DNA from: Treponema sp.
GTDB lineage: Bacteria > Spirochaetota > Spirochaetia > Treponematales > Breznakiellaceae
Assembly (NCBI GenBank): GCA_031255815.1
Contig: JAIRRU010000107.1
Span: forward strand, 1-5,385
Length of the DNA: 5,385 nucleotides
Direction: 5' to 3'
Below the pieces are notes generated by a model. The model was not told the origin of the DNA and ran no database searches. It saw only the letters and a list, made by a program, of their open reading frames with translations. How positions within the stretch are numbered: the stretch's first letter is position 1; each line of letters opens with the position of its first letter. Below are positions 1 through 5,385 of the stretch, one piece after another. The position numbers were made by a program, and so were the translations under genes.

Positions 1-483
1 TATCCCGGGGATGTTCCCAACGCGGCTTCCCGGTTTGCCACCTATATGGAAGGGTGGCCCGCCAAGGTGGTTATTTACGATGATACCAGTTACTGGGGAG
101 GCACCTCAGTTGCCAATGCCGCCTGGCGCCAAAATGGGGCGTTCTGTATTACCTATGATATCCTGCACGGCCGCCTGCTCCCCCCTGAGGCCATGGAAGG
201 CCGCCAGGGGAACAATGCCAAGGCCATTACCTTGTACAACAAAACCGACTTTGGCCCCAGGGAGGCGGTTGGCAAACTTATCTACACGGAAGAAGAATCG
301 GCTTTTATCAGCGAGGTTCAAACCACCCTGAACAGTTACGTGTTGGAGATGACCAGCAATTTCCTTGCCGGGAACCGGGATATCGACGCCTCCTGGAGCG
401 CCTATATGGCGGAGCTGAACGCCATCGGGCTTCCCCGGGTGCTCAGCACGGTTCAAAAAGTTTACGACCGGATGTATAAATAG
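1..483 (+). CDS. ABC transporter extracellular solute-binding protein, C-terminal fragment
   Basis: This is the 3' part of a gene cut by the window's left edge. It is open in frame 1 from the first base and ends with TAG at 481-483, giving about 160 residues. The fragment resembles the C-terminal lobe of family-1 sugar-binding lipoproteins. It has a middle stretch around YDDTSYWGG and a LPPEAMEG loop, followed by a TEEESAFISEVQTTLNSYV helix. After that come a membrane-distal 'F-aGn-dID-sWsaYmaELnaiGLprvl' segment and a final VYDRMYK. The order Y(t)eeE...l..Y..E...F..G...id..W..Y...L...GL....YdR is characteristic of the C-termini of oligosaccharide-binding proteins in Treponema and Paenibacillus. 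The protein would sit outside the cytoplasmic membrane and deliver a saccharide to a permease pair that is not in view. Substrate is unknown. The next gene starts 28 nt after the stop on the same strand, so an operon is likely. Family call is good; exact subfamily is not determinable without the N-terminus. Confidence 0.85.
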   Translation, partial: YPGDVPNAASRFATYMEGWPAKVVIYDDTSYWGGTSVANAAWRQNGAFCITYDILHGRLLPPEAMEGRQGNNAKAITLYNKTDFGPREAVGKLIYTEEESAFISEVQTTLNSYVLEMTSNFLAGNRDIDASWSAYMAELNAIGLPRVLSTVQKVYDRMYK

Positions 484-499
484 AGCCTCAAAAGAGCAC

Positions 500-504
500 A
501 GGAG
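500..504 (+). promoter_or_regulatory. Ribosome binding site for the toroid-fold enzyme
   Basis: AGGAG lies 6 nt before the ATG at 511. It sits in the 27-nt gap after the solute-binding protein gene and supports both the chosen start and independent re-initiation on a shared mRNA. Confidence 0.75.
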
Positions 505-510
505 AAGGGT

Positions 511-2673
511 ATGTTGAATCAGAGGGATCGGGAAGGATACGCAAAATTACTGGCGGACTGGGTTAAATACTCCCAGGAATTCGTATATCCTGTGGCGGGA
601 GGGGAAGGGTTGTGGCATTACGGGCCGGGGAGCCATGGTCACTGGGGCGTCCACACCAACCAGAAGGCCTTTTCCGCCTTCGCCGTTGCCGCCGCGGATC
701 CTTCGATCCGGTGGGAAAATTGGGGGCTTAGCCGGGAACTGGTATTAAACCAGGCCCTGGGGATGCTGCGTTACTCCCTCCGCACCCACCTGAGCGGTGA
801 TCGGCCCTGTGTGGACGGCGGTTCCTGGGGGCACAGTTGGATCTATGTCCTGGGCGTAGACCGGATGATGCACGCCGTGGAAGCCATTGAAACGGAACTG
901 GCCCCCGGGGATCGGGAGGCCCTGCGCCGGATGTTTATCTCCGAAGCCGAATGGCTTTTGAACGAGTATCCGGTGGAAGCGGGCCTTACCGAACACAACA
1001 AACCGGAAAGCAACATCTGGAACGGTTCCATTTTGATCCGTACCGCCATGCTGTACCCCGATGCGGAAAACGCGGAACGCTATATCGGGAAAGGATGCAA
1101 ATTTTTCGCCAACGGCATCTCTATCCCCAGTGACGAAACCCGGGAAGATACGAAAGATCTCTTTGTAGGCCCCAATTTTACCGAACAGTACGGCCTTAAC
1201 CATCACCGCTACCTTAACGTGGGCTACATGGTTATCTGCCTGAGCAATCTGGCCATGCTCCACTTTTCGGCAAAACATCAGGATTACCGCCTGCCTCCCC
1301 TGGCGTACCACCACGCGGAAGAACTCTGGCGGCTGATCAGAACCTTTACCTGGGAGGACGGCCGCCTGCTCCGTATAGGAGGGGACAGCCGGGCCCGCTA
1401 CTGTTACTGCCAGGACTACGCCCTGCCGGTTTGGGCCCTGGCGGAAGATCGCTGGGGGGAAGACTGCAGTTCCCTTGAATCCGGCTGGCTCGGGATTTTA
1501 CAGAAAGAGGCCCTCGCCAACGGGGACGGCTCCTTCCTTTCCGAACGGCTCAGCCTCCTGGGGGATCAGTCCCCCCTGTACTATACCCGTCTTGAATCTG
1601 ACCGGGCCAACACCGTATCCATGCTGGCCTACTGGTACCGCCGCTTTCAGTTTAAGCCCCAAAAGAAAAGCGAAACCCTGCCTGCCTGGAGCGACAGCTT
1701 CCACGGCGCGGTCTTCTGCGCCGGTGAAAACCGCTACGCTTCCTTTGTCTGGAACGCCTGCGAAAAACCCCAGGCCCTCTGCGTCCCGCGGGACGACAGC
1801 AGCTTTGCCGAATGGCGGCGGAACCTGACGGGATTTATCAGAGGTTCCGGATCGGTTAACGACGAGGAAATAGGCGTTCACCGGGAGCGGCTTTTCCCGG
1901 GCGGTTTTCTCAGTTCGGGGTACACGGTTTGTTATTCCGAAGCTTTCGTCGCGGAGGGGCAGGCCCGGGAGGATATTGCGCGGAAGATCCTCGCCTTTGC
2001 GGCCTTGCCGGACGGGAAGACCGTCCTGGGCCTGGAGTACGCGGTTTCCCTTAACCGCAGCTACGGCAACATGATCAAAGGGATTTGCTGGCATATCCCC
2101 AACGATATCTACAACGGAAACCGGCGCTTTATCACCTGCGAAAGGGGGGGCTATACGCTGAGGGGAGGGCATTGGGCGGCCCGGGCGGAAACCCTTCCCC
2201 TTGGAAAATGGATAAACGCGGACGGGAAACTCGGGCTGGCGGCAAGCCTCCCCCTGAGCATGGTGAGAAACGGGAAGCGGCAGATAGGCCTTAAATCCCA
2301 GCCGGACATGAACGGTTCCTTATACACGGAGGAGATCTGCGCCCCCTTTGAGGCGCGGAACCGCTGGTACGAAACCGGAGAGATCCTGATTGACGCGGCC
2401 TTTGCCTCCCATACCGGCGGGGCGGAGGAGACGCAAAAGCTGTCCGAATCTCTAAACGCCGATTGCATCCGGATGCCGGACAGTCTGAGGGCCGTCTGCG
2501 CCAGGGGCGCCGACGGGCGCCAATACATGCTGGTACTAAACATCTCCGGCTCCCCGGTAAAGCCGCCCCCCCTGGTATACCGCGAGAGGCAGATAACCCT
2601 GCTGGGAACCGCCGCGGACAGCGCCGCGGGGGACAGCCTTCCTCCCTACGGCGCGGTGGCGGGGTTTTTTTAA
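511..2673 (+). CDS. Putative cytoplasmic alpha/alpha-toroid carbohydrate-active enzyme (heparinase II/III-like)
   Basis: A 720-residue protein beginning MLNQRDREGY with no signal peptide or membrane segment, so probably cytoplasmic. Residues ~1-380 are helix-rich with aromatic and His-rich loops typical of an (alpha/alpha) toroid. These include GLWHYGPGSHGHWG (33-46), a TEHNKPESNIWNG block (160-172), and a conserved-looking EQYGLNHHRYLNVGYMV block (225-241). A LRIGGDSRARYCYCQDY block (287-303) follows. Residues ~390-720 are rich in beta-type sequence and read like the beta-sandwich half of polysaccharide lyases of the heparinase II/III and PL8/PL21 type. I recall similar proteins, annotated only as hypothetical or heparinase II/III family, beside sugar ABC transporters. 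Candidate catalytic residues are H162, N163, N168, Y228, H231, H232, Y234 and N236, by motif appearance only. It follows a solute-binding protein gene by 27 nt, suggesting action on imported oligosaccharides. It could instead be a glycoside hydrolase or a glucuronyl hydrolase-like enzyme. The gene is well supported; the activity is inference. Confidence 0.6.
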   Translation: MLNQRDREGYAKLLADWVKYSQEFVYPVAGGEGLWHYGPGSHGHWGVHTNQKAFSAFAVAAADPSIRWENWGLSRELVLNQALGMLRYSLRTHLSGDRPCVDGGSWGHSWIYVLGVDRMMHAVEAIETELAPGDREALRRMFISEAEWLLNEYPVEAGLTEHNKPESNIWNGSILIRTAMLYPDAENAERYIGKGCKFFANGISIPSDETREDTKDLFVGPNFTEQYGLNHHRYLNVGYMVICLSNLAMLHFSAKHQDYRLPPLAYHHAEELWRLIRTFTWEDGRLLRIGGDSRARYCYCQDYALPVWALAEDRWGEDCSSLESGWLGILQKEALANGDGSFLSERLSLLGDQSPLYYTRLESDRANTVSMLAYWYRRFQFKPQKKSETLPAWSDSFHGAVFCAGENRYASFVWNACEKPQALCVPRDDSSFAEWRRNLTGFIRGSGSVNDEEIGVHRERLFPGGFLSSGYTVCYSEAFVAEGQAREDIARKILAFAALPDGKTVLGLEYAVSLNRSYGNMIKGICWHIPNDIYNGNRRFITCERGGYTLRGGHWAARAETLPLGKWINADGKLGLAASLPLSMVRNGKRQIGLKSQPDMNGSLYTEEICAPFEARNRWYETGEILIDAAFASHTGGAEETQKLSESLNADCIRMPDSLRAVCARGADGRQYMLVLNISGSPVKPPPLVYRERQITLLGTAADSAAGDSLPPYGAVAGFF
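2641..2673 (+). terminator. Candidate intrinsic terminator overlapping the end of the enzyme gene
   Basis: Positions 2641-2649 (CCTCCCTAC) can fold on 2656-2664 (GTGGCGGGG) with a 6-nt GC-rich loop. There are six standard pairs, two G-U wobbles and one C-C mismatch. Seven T residues follow directly (2665-2671) and merge with the TAA stop codon, so the last two codons are TTT TTT. Geometry is right for rho-independent termination, but the whole structure is also coding sequence and may be coincidental. Confidence 0.4.
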
Positions 2674-2704
2674 CAGGCGGCGATTAACAAGCGAAGCTGT
2701 TCCC

Positions 2705-2731
2705 GAAGCAGCCGGGTTTTGGGGCGGCTTC
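2705..2731 (-). terminator. Hairpin directly downstream of the regulator stop codon, weak terminator
   Basis: GAAGC at 2705-2709 pairs with GCTTC at 2727-2731. An inner GCC/GGC pair (2711-2713 with 2723-2725) extends the stem across one A-G mismatch and leaves a 9-nt loop. Read on the minus strand it starts just after the regulator's stop codon (2732-2734). No T tract follows on either strand, so it is at best a weak or protein-dependent terminator or an mRNA-stabilising stem. An alternative GCTG/CAGC stem (2696-2699 with 2709-2712) is mutually exclusive with it. Confidence 0.3.
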
Positions 2732-4966
2732 TTACACCACCCGCCGGTTCAGAATATCGCTGGGCGGGAACCCGTATGTCCGCTTGAAAGCCTTGTAAAA
2801 AGAATCGGCCTTTGAAAAACCGCACTGGGCGGCCACTTCCTGGATACTGCCCTTTCCCGTCTGAAGTATCTCGTAGGCACGGGTCAGGCGCTGGGTTTCC
2901 ACATAAACCAGGAAGGTTTGGCCGGATATCTTTTTCACCAGCTTCTGGAGGGTAGGGGGAGAGATGTTGAAGTGATCGGAAATCATCGTGATGTACAGTT
3001 CGGGATCGTAGAGGTGTTCGTTAATGTAATCGATGATCTCCTGGCCGAATTTAGTGATGCTGTTCTGGCTTTGATTGCGGATCCTTTCGCAGATCTGCCG
3101 GAAACATTCGGGGAACTGCCTTTCAAAGAGATCCCGCCGGTTTCCCTGGACATAAGCCGGAATGTTGACGTCAAAGAGAAGCGCCGGATTTTCAAGCTTT
3201 AACTGCATGACCATGTTGGAAAGACGGCTGTGGATGATGTTCGAGATCAGTTCGTCTTCCGTTTTAGCCGGTTCGGAAAACAGGGCGACACAGTCGCGCA
3301 GGATGGAACAGGCGGCGGCGGCGTTCGCATTATTCAGGCTGTTGTAGATCATTTCCAGCATGCTGATATTCAGGGGCAGCTGGATATGATCCGCGGGAAT
3401 ATCCTTTATCCGTTCGACGCCGGTCATATAATCGCTGCCCCGGAGGATGTGGATAAACTGAAGCTGCTGCCACGCCCGGCTGAGATCCGAAGCTTTGTCG
3501 AAAATTTCGCTTAGGGCGAAACTCAGGGTAATATCCACCTGGGGGTTTAGTTCGTTCCGCAGCGCCTGGAGACGGGCGTACCACCGATCCTTCCCCCCGG
3601 CAAAGGGGAGAAACAGAAGAATGATGTTGTCGTCCTTGCTCTGAATGTAGATATCCCCAAAATGGTTGCTGTCCATATGGGCTTTCGCCAGGCTAATCAG
3701 TTTCATCTGCAGGGCGAGGGTTTCCTCGAAACGGTAATTATCGGGCCGCCGGTAACGGATATCCGCCAGTTGAAACTGATCCGGAAAGCCGGGGAACACC
3801 GCCTGAAACCCCCGCAGGTCTTCGGCGCTGTAGATCTCCCCCTGCAAAGCCATGTTGAATATCTGGGCCTTTAAGTGCCGGGCCTGCTGATCTATGGTTT
3901 CCAGGGAATTTTCAAGCCGGGTGTTCACGGTCATAATACTGGCGGCAAGGTCGGAGAATATCCGGGTAAAACTTTTCAGCGCGCCGGGCTGCCCCCATTC
4001 TTCGTTGCCGCTGTACTCTGAGCGGATGTTTTTAATAGTGTTGATCGTACCCAGGAAACGCCGCAGAGGCTCGGCGCTTCTGTGAGCGAAGAGCAGGGAA
4101 AGCAAGATGGTGGTCGCCGCCATGAGGAGGGAGAAGAACAGGATAAGGTTCTTTACCGGCCGCATCTTTTCTACGATGAGCGAATCCGGTACGCCGACTG
4201 CAAAGCGCAGAGAGGTAACGGCGCTCTGGTCTTCCAGGATGTGAAAATCACCGCCCCCTTCCCTCCCTCCTTCCATAAGGAGCCTGCCCTCTATGTCATA
4301 GACCCGGACAAAGCCGCCGGCCGCCACTTCCCCGTCCACGAGGAGGGGAACGATGTTTTTTACCGGCAGGGTGGCGAAGAGAATGGCCTGTTCCGGGTAG
4401 TTCGTGGCGTCCCAGCTTGCCGAAAAACTTATGGCCGTGTACGACCCGTAGTCCCAGCTCATGTATTCCCTGGCGGGCACAAAGGGCCGCTGGGACGAGA
4501 GGAGCCCTATCCATTGTTCATAGGAAAGATCCTCACAAGAGAAAAATTGGCCGTAGAACGAGTATTGGTTGGTGGAAAAGAATATGCGCTGCCGGGTAAG
4601 GGTACTGTCCCCGGAAAAGACGATTCCCGTGTCGGCGATCAGGGATTGGGAGAGGATCAGGCTGTTCAAGGTGTTCTGAAGTTCCCGCAGGGTATAGGGG
4701 TTGTAATTCTGCCTGAGAGCGCCGGACTTGAAGATGCGGAACCGGGAATCCCCGTTAGTGGCAATAACCATATTATTCAGCGCTTTGACGGTGGAATCGA
4801 GCGCCACAACCCCGCTGTGGAGCTTGTCATATATATGGGACAGCTCGTTTTTCAGGGTAAAATCGAAGATGTACCCGTATACGGGCACAAAAAAGACAAG
4901 CAGGAAGAGGGAAAAGAGGAGAAAGATAAGGACATACCGCGCAAAAACAGGATGGATACGCTTCAT
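2732..4966 (-). CDS. Membrane-anchored AraC-family transcriptional regulator with extracellular sensor
   Basis: A 744-residue one-component regulator. Residues ~11-33 are a strongly hydrophobic first membrane helix. Residues ~35-270 form an extracytoplasmic sensor region resembling the Cache-like domains of this family. Residues ~272-294 are the second membrane helix, followed by a HAMP-like linker (SAEPLRRFLGTINTI, 297-311). A helical segment (~340-375) leads to a region (~395-510) resembling the degenerate GGDEF-like module of these regulators, with the typical 'S.iFDKASDLSRAWQQLQFIHILRG' stretch. The C-terminus (637-744) is a standard AraC/XylS DNA-binding domain with two helix-turn-helix units, around 653-682 (SDHFNISPPTLQKLVKKISG) and 707-736 (IQEVAAQCGFSKADSFYKAFKRTYG, ending FPP). 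It is intact and full length for the class seen in Treponema and Paenibacillus. Such proteins usually control an adjacent sugar transporter. Here the divergent gene at 5262 and the convergent uptake/enzyme genes are candidate targets. The start at 4966 is the first ATG of the frame and has only a weak GGTGG upstream. Confidence 0.9.
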   Translation of the reverse strand: MKRIHPVFARYVLIFLLFSLFLLVFFVPVYGYIFDFTLKNELSHIYDKLHSGVVALDSTVKALNNMVIATNGDSRFRIFKSGALRQNYNPYTLRELQNTLNSLILSQSLIADTGIVFSGDSTLTRQRIFFSTNQYSFYGQFFSCEDLSYEQWIGLLSSQRPFVPAREYMSWDYGSYTAISFSASWDATNYPEQAILFATLPVKNIVPLLVDGEVAAGGFVRVYDIEGRLLMEGGREGGGDFHILEDQSAVTSLRFAVGVPDSLIVEKMRPVKNLILFFSLLMAATTILLSLLFAHRSAEPLRRFLGTINTIKNIRSEYSGNEEWGQPGALKSFTRIFSDLAASIMTVNTRLENSLETIDQQARHLKAQIFNMALQGEIYSAEDLRGFQAVFPGFPDQFQLADIRYRRPDNYRFEETLALQMKLISLAKAHMDSNHFGDIYIQSKDDNIILLFLPFAGGKDRWYARLQALRNELNPQVDITLSFALSEIFDKASDLSRAWQQLQFIHILRGSDYMTGVERIKDIPADHIQLPLNISMLEMIYNSLNNANAAAACSILRDCVALFSEPAKTEDELISNIIHSRLSNMVMQLKLENPALLFDVNIPAYVQGNRRDLFERQFPECFRQICERIRNQSQNSITKFGQEIIDYINEHLYDPELYITMISDHFNISPPTLQKLVKKISGQTFLVYVETQRLTRAYEILQTGKGSIQEVAAQCGFSKADSFYKAFKRTYGFPPSDILNRRVV

Positions 4967-4982
4967 AAACCACCAGGGTCTT

Positions 4983-4988
4983 ATTTTA
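4983..4988 (-). promoter_or_regulatory. Possible -10 box for the AraC regulator gene
   Basis: The minus strand reads TAAAAT here, one mismatch from TATAAT. At 17 nt upstream it reads TGGCTA (5006-5011), a poor -35 match. Transcription would start around 4976, leaving only about 10 nt of leader before the ATG at 4966, which is short. This is a weak call. Confidence 0.25.
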
Positions 4989-5021
4989 CACCAATGGCGG
5001 ACATTTAGCCAGATTTTTTTT

Positions 5022-5050
5022 CGGAATTTTTCCGGGAGGGAATTCCCGGA
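5022..5050. repeat. Cluster of overlapping inverted repeats, candidate operator
   Basis: Three dyads overlap within 29 nt. CGGAA-TTT-TTCCG spans 5022-5034. TCCGGGA with a 6-nt gap and then TCCCGGA spans 5031-5050, with perfect 7-nt arms. The exact 10-nt palindrome GGGAATTCCC spans 5038-5047. They lie about 55-85 nt upstream of the regulator's start codon. They could be a binding site for a dimeric regulator or an RNA hairpin if transcribed. The symmetry is seen directly; a regulatory role is inferred. Confidence 0.5.
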
Positions 5051-5066
5051 TCCTATCGGGCGGGAG

Positions 5067-5114
5067 CCTCCGGAGCAGGGGCAAAGGCGGCAAATACCGG
5101 AGGTTTTCTTTTTT
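5067..5114 (+). terminator. Terminator-like hairpin with T-rich tail, upstream of the secreted-protein gene
   Basis: CCTCCGG (5067-5073) pairs perfectly with CCGGAGG (5097-5103). The pairing can extend by G-T/A-T pairs at 5064-5066 with 5104-5106. The tail is TTTTCTTTTTT (5104-5114), as in a rho-independent terminator. The 23-nt loop is longer than usual. It faces toward the gene at 5262 but lies upstream of that gene's likely promoter. It would therefore stop plus-strand transcripts arriving from the regulator region, or mark the end of a small RNA. Confidence 0.45.
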
Positions 5115-5169
5115 CGTGTTTCTTTTCCTGTTTTCCGGTTCTTTTTTTTCTTTTTTCCCCTTGTTTCCC
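5104..5169 (+). other. 66-nt T-rich, A-free tract
   Basis: No A occurs on the + strand from 5104 to 5169. The stretch is dominated by T and C, with only a few G. It ends about 35 nt before the TATAAT box. Such strand-asymmetric tracts can be bent, act as UP-like elements, or form unusual structures. The function is unknown. Confidence 0.5.
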
Positions 5170-5182
5170 AAACATCTTAATG

Positions 5183-5228
5183 CGGATTTTCCGGATCGGC
5201 TTCTATAATGATCCATCTTTAAGCGGAT
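5183..5228 (+). promoter_or_regulatory. Promoter with repeated CGGAT motifs for the secreted-protein gene
   Basis: A perfect TATAAT lies at 5204-5209, giving a predicted start near 5216 and a leader of about 45 nt. The matching -35 position (TGCGGA, 5181-5186) is poor, which suggests dependence on an activator. CGGAT occurs at 5183-5187, 5192-5196 and 5224-5228. The first two copies overlap the dyad CGGA-TTT-TCCG (5183-5193). GGATC (5193-5197) and GATCC (5210-5214) flank the -10 box symmetrically with a 12-nt gap. The neighbouring AraC-type protein is the obvious candidate to bind here (inference). Confidence 0.5.
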
Positions 5229-5247
5229 GTGAACCGCGAAACCACTG

Positions 5248-5254
5248 TAAGGAG
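5248..5254 (+). promoter_or_regulatory. Ribosome binding site deciding the start at 5262
   Basis: TAAGGAG lies 7 nt before the ATG at 5262. A second ATG at 5258 in another frame is only 3 nt from it and runs into a stop after 18 codons, so 5262 is the true start. Confidence 0.85.
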
Positions 5255-5261
5255 CCGATGT

Positions 5262-5385
5262 ATGAGAAAAAGAATCGTTCTGTTTTCGAGCCTAACGGTC
5301 TTTTGTTTGGCTAGCCTCTTTGCCGGGGGGAACTCCCAGCAGTCATCCCGCACGGGGGGGGGGGGGGGGGGGTCCCATTCCGGCC
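5262..5385 (+). CDS. Secreted or lipid-anchored protein, probably a solute-binding protein, N-terminal fragment with G19 tract
   Basis: Only the first 41 codons are present; the gene runs off the right edge. The N-terminus MRKRIVLFSSLTVFCLASLF is a classic signal peptide: Arg/Lys start, then a hydrophobic core. It is followed by AGGNSQQSS, the same LFAGG-plus-polar-linker style seen in many spirochaete sugar-binding proteins. Cleavage after LFA is the simplest reading. A Cys at residue 15 lies inside the core and does not make a good lipobox. The mature start then meets a run of 19 G (5354-5372), read as Thr plus six Gly codons. The last four codons as given encode SHSG, but losing or gaining one G shifts this to PIPA or VPFR, so the correct downstream frame cannot be told from this window. 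A strong ribosome binding site and a divergent AraC-type regulator support a real, regulated gene. Binding-protein identity is inferred from signal peptide style and neighbours only. Confidence 0.7.
   Translation, partial: MRKRIVLFSSLTVFCLASLFAGGNSQQSSRTGGGGGGSHSG
5354..5372 (+). repeat. Homopolymer run of 19 G inside a coding region
   Basis: Nineteen consecutive G lie just after the signal peptide coding sequence and 13 nt from the window end. It is a mononucleotide repeat prone to slipped-strand length change and able to form G-quadruplex. It could equally be a sequencing or assembly artefact at a contig edge. Confidence 0.9.

Larger units (their letters stand above)
4967..5261. other. Divergent intergenic control region, 295 nt, no credible gene
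   Basis: This region lies between two divergently read genes, the AraC regulator (-) and the secreted protein (+). In order it contains a weak minus-strand promoter candidate near 4983 and an eight-T run (5014-5021). Overlapping dyads (5022-5050) and a terminator-like hairpin with T-rich tail (5067-5114) come next. Then come a 66-nt stretch without A on the + strand (5104-5169), a TATAAT box (5204-5209) with CGGAT repeats, and a ribosome binding site (5248-5254). A 76-codon open frame on the minus strand across it lacks a start signal and is Lys-rich only because of the T-rich tract. Confidence 0.7.

Noticed and set aside
166..1372. 15-nt identical string ACGGCCGCCTGCTCC near 167 and near 1358
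   Set aside because: Both copies encode GRLL in ordinary coding sequence. A single short match without flanking similarity is expected by chance and codon bias.
1498..2172. 224-codon minus-strand frame (and another at 745-1314) opposite the enzyme gene
   Set aside because: No start signals or domains were seen. The + strand protein has coherent blocks throughout and explains the region.
2612..2629. CCGCGG-n6-CCGCGG hairpin in the enzyme gene as its terminator
   Set aside because: The stem is perfect but lies about 35 nt before the T run. The 2641-2664 stem abuts the T run and is the better candidate.
4082..5008. 308-codon open frame on the + strand opposite the AraC regulator
   Set aside because: It is in codon register with the regulator on the opposite strand, has no ribosome binding site, and its translation has no recognisable domain. 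It is a shadow of the regulator gene.
4728..5180. 150-codon + strand frame from within the regulator gene into the intergenic region
   Set aside because: It lacks a start signal, its C-terminal poly-Phe comes from the T runs, and it is mostly antisense to a strong gene.
4986..5216. 76-codon minus-strand frame in the divergent region, Lys-rich
   Set aside because: No ribosome binding site precedes its ATG, and its Lys/Glu content simply reflects the T-rich + strand tract. It also covers the promoter and hairpin elements.

Overview
The window holds the edge of a carbohydrate-uptake locus. There are four protein genes: two complete and two cut by the window edges. Amino-acid style, a base composition slightly above 50% GC, and the pairing of an ABC-type solute-binding protein with a membrane-anchored AraC regulator fit a host-associated spirochaete (Treponema-like). 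The LFAGG signal-peptide end of the last gene also fits. Paenibacillus-type Firmicutes use the same gene pairing and cannot be excluded from the sequence alone. No rRNA, tRNA, CRISPR array, transposase or origin was seen.

Layout: positions 1-483 (+) are the last ~160 residues of an extracellular solute-binding protein. After a 27-nt gap with a good ribosome binding site comes a 720-residue protein (511-2673, +). It has no signal peptide and resembles the all-alpha toroid plus beta-sandwich (heparinase II/III-like) sugar-processing enzymes. These two genes look co-transcribed. A convergent 58-nt gap, with terminator-like structures on both sides, separates them from a 744-residue AraC-family regulator (2732-4966, -). 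The regulator has two membrane segments around an extracellular sensor domain and a C-terminal helix-turn-helix pair. A 295-nt divergent intergenic region (4967-5261) is dense in structure: nested palindromes, a terminator-like hairpin, a 66-nt stretch with no A on the + strand, and a perfect TATAAT box set in repeated CGGAT motifs. At 5262 a new secreted protein starts. Its signal peptide is followed at once by a run of 19 G within the reading frame, and the window ends 13 nt later.

Likely working model (inference): the regulator senses a sugar or sugar-loaded binding protein outside the cell and activates the divergent gene at 5262 and perhaps the flanking uptake genes. The binding protein captures oligosaccharides, and the cytoplasmic enzyme at 511-2673 processes them after import. 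The most notable signals are the G19 tract, which is either a phase-variation switch or an assembly/sequencing artefact, a candidate intrinsic terminator built into the final codons of the enzyme gene, and the crowded divergent control region.
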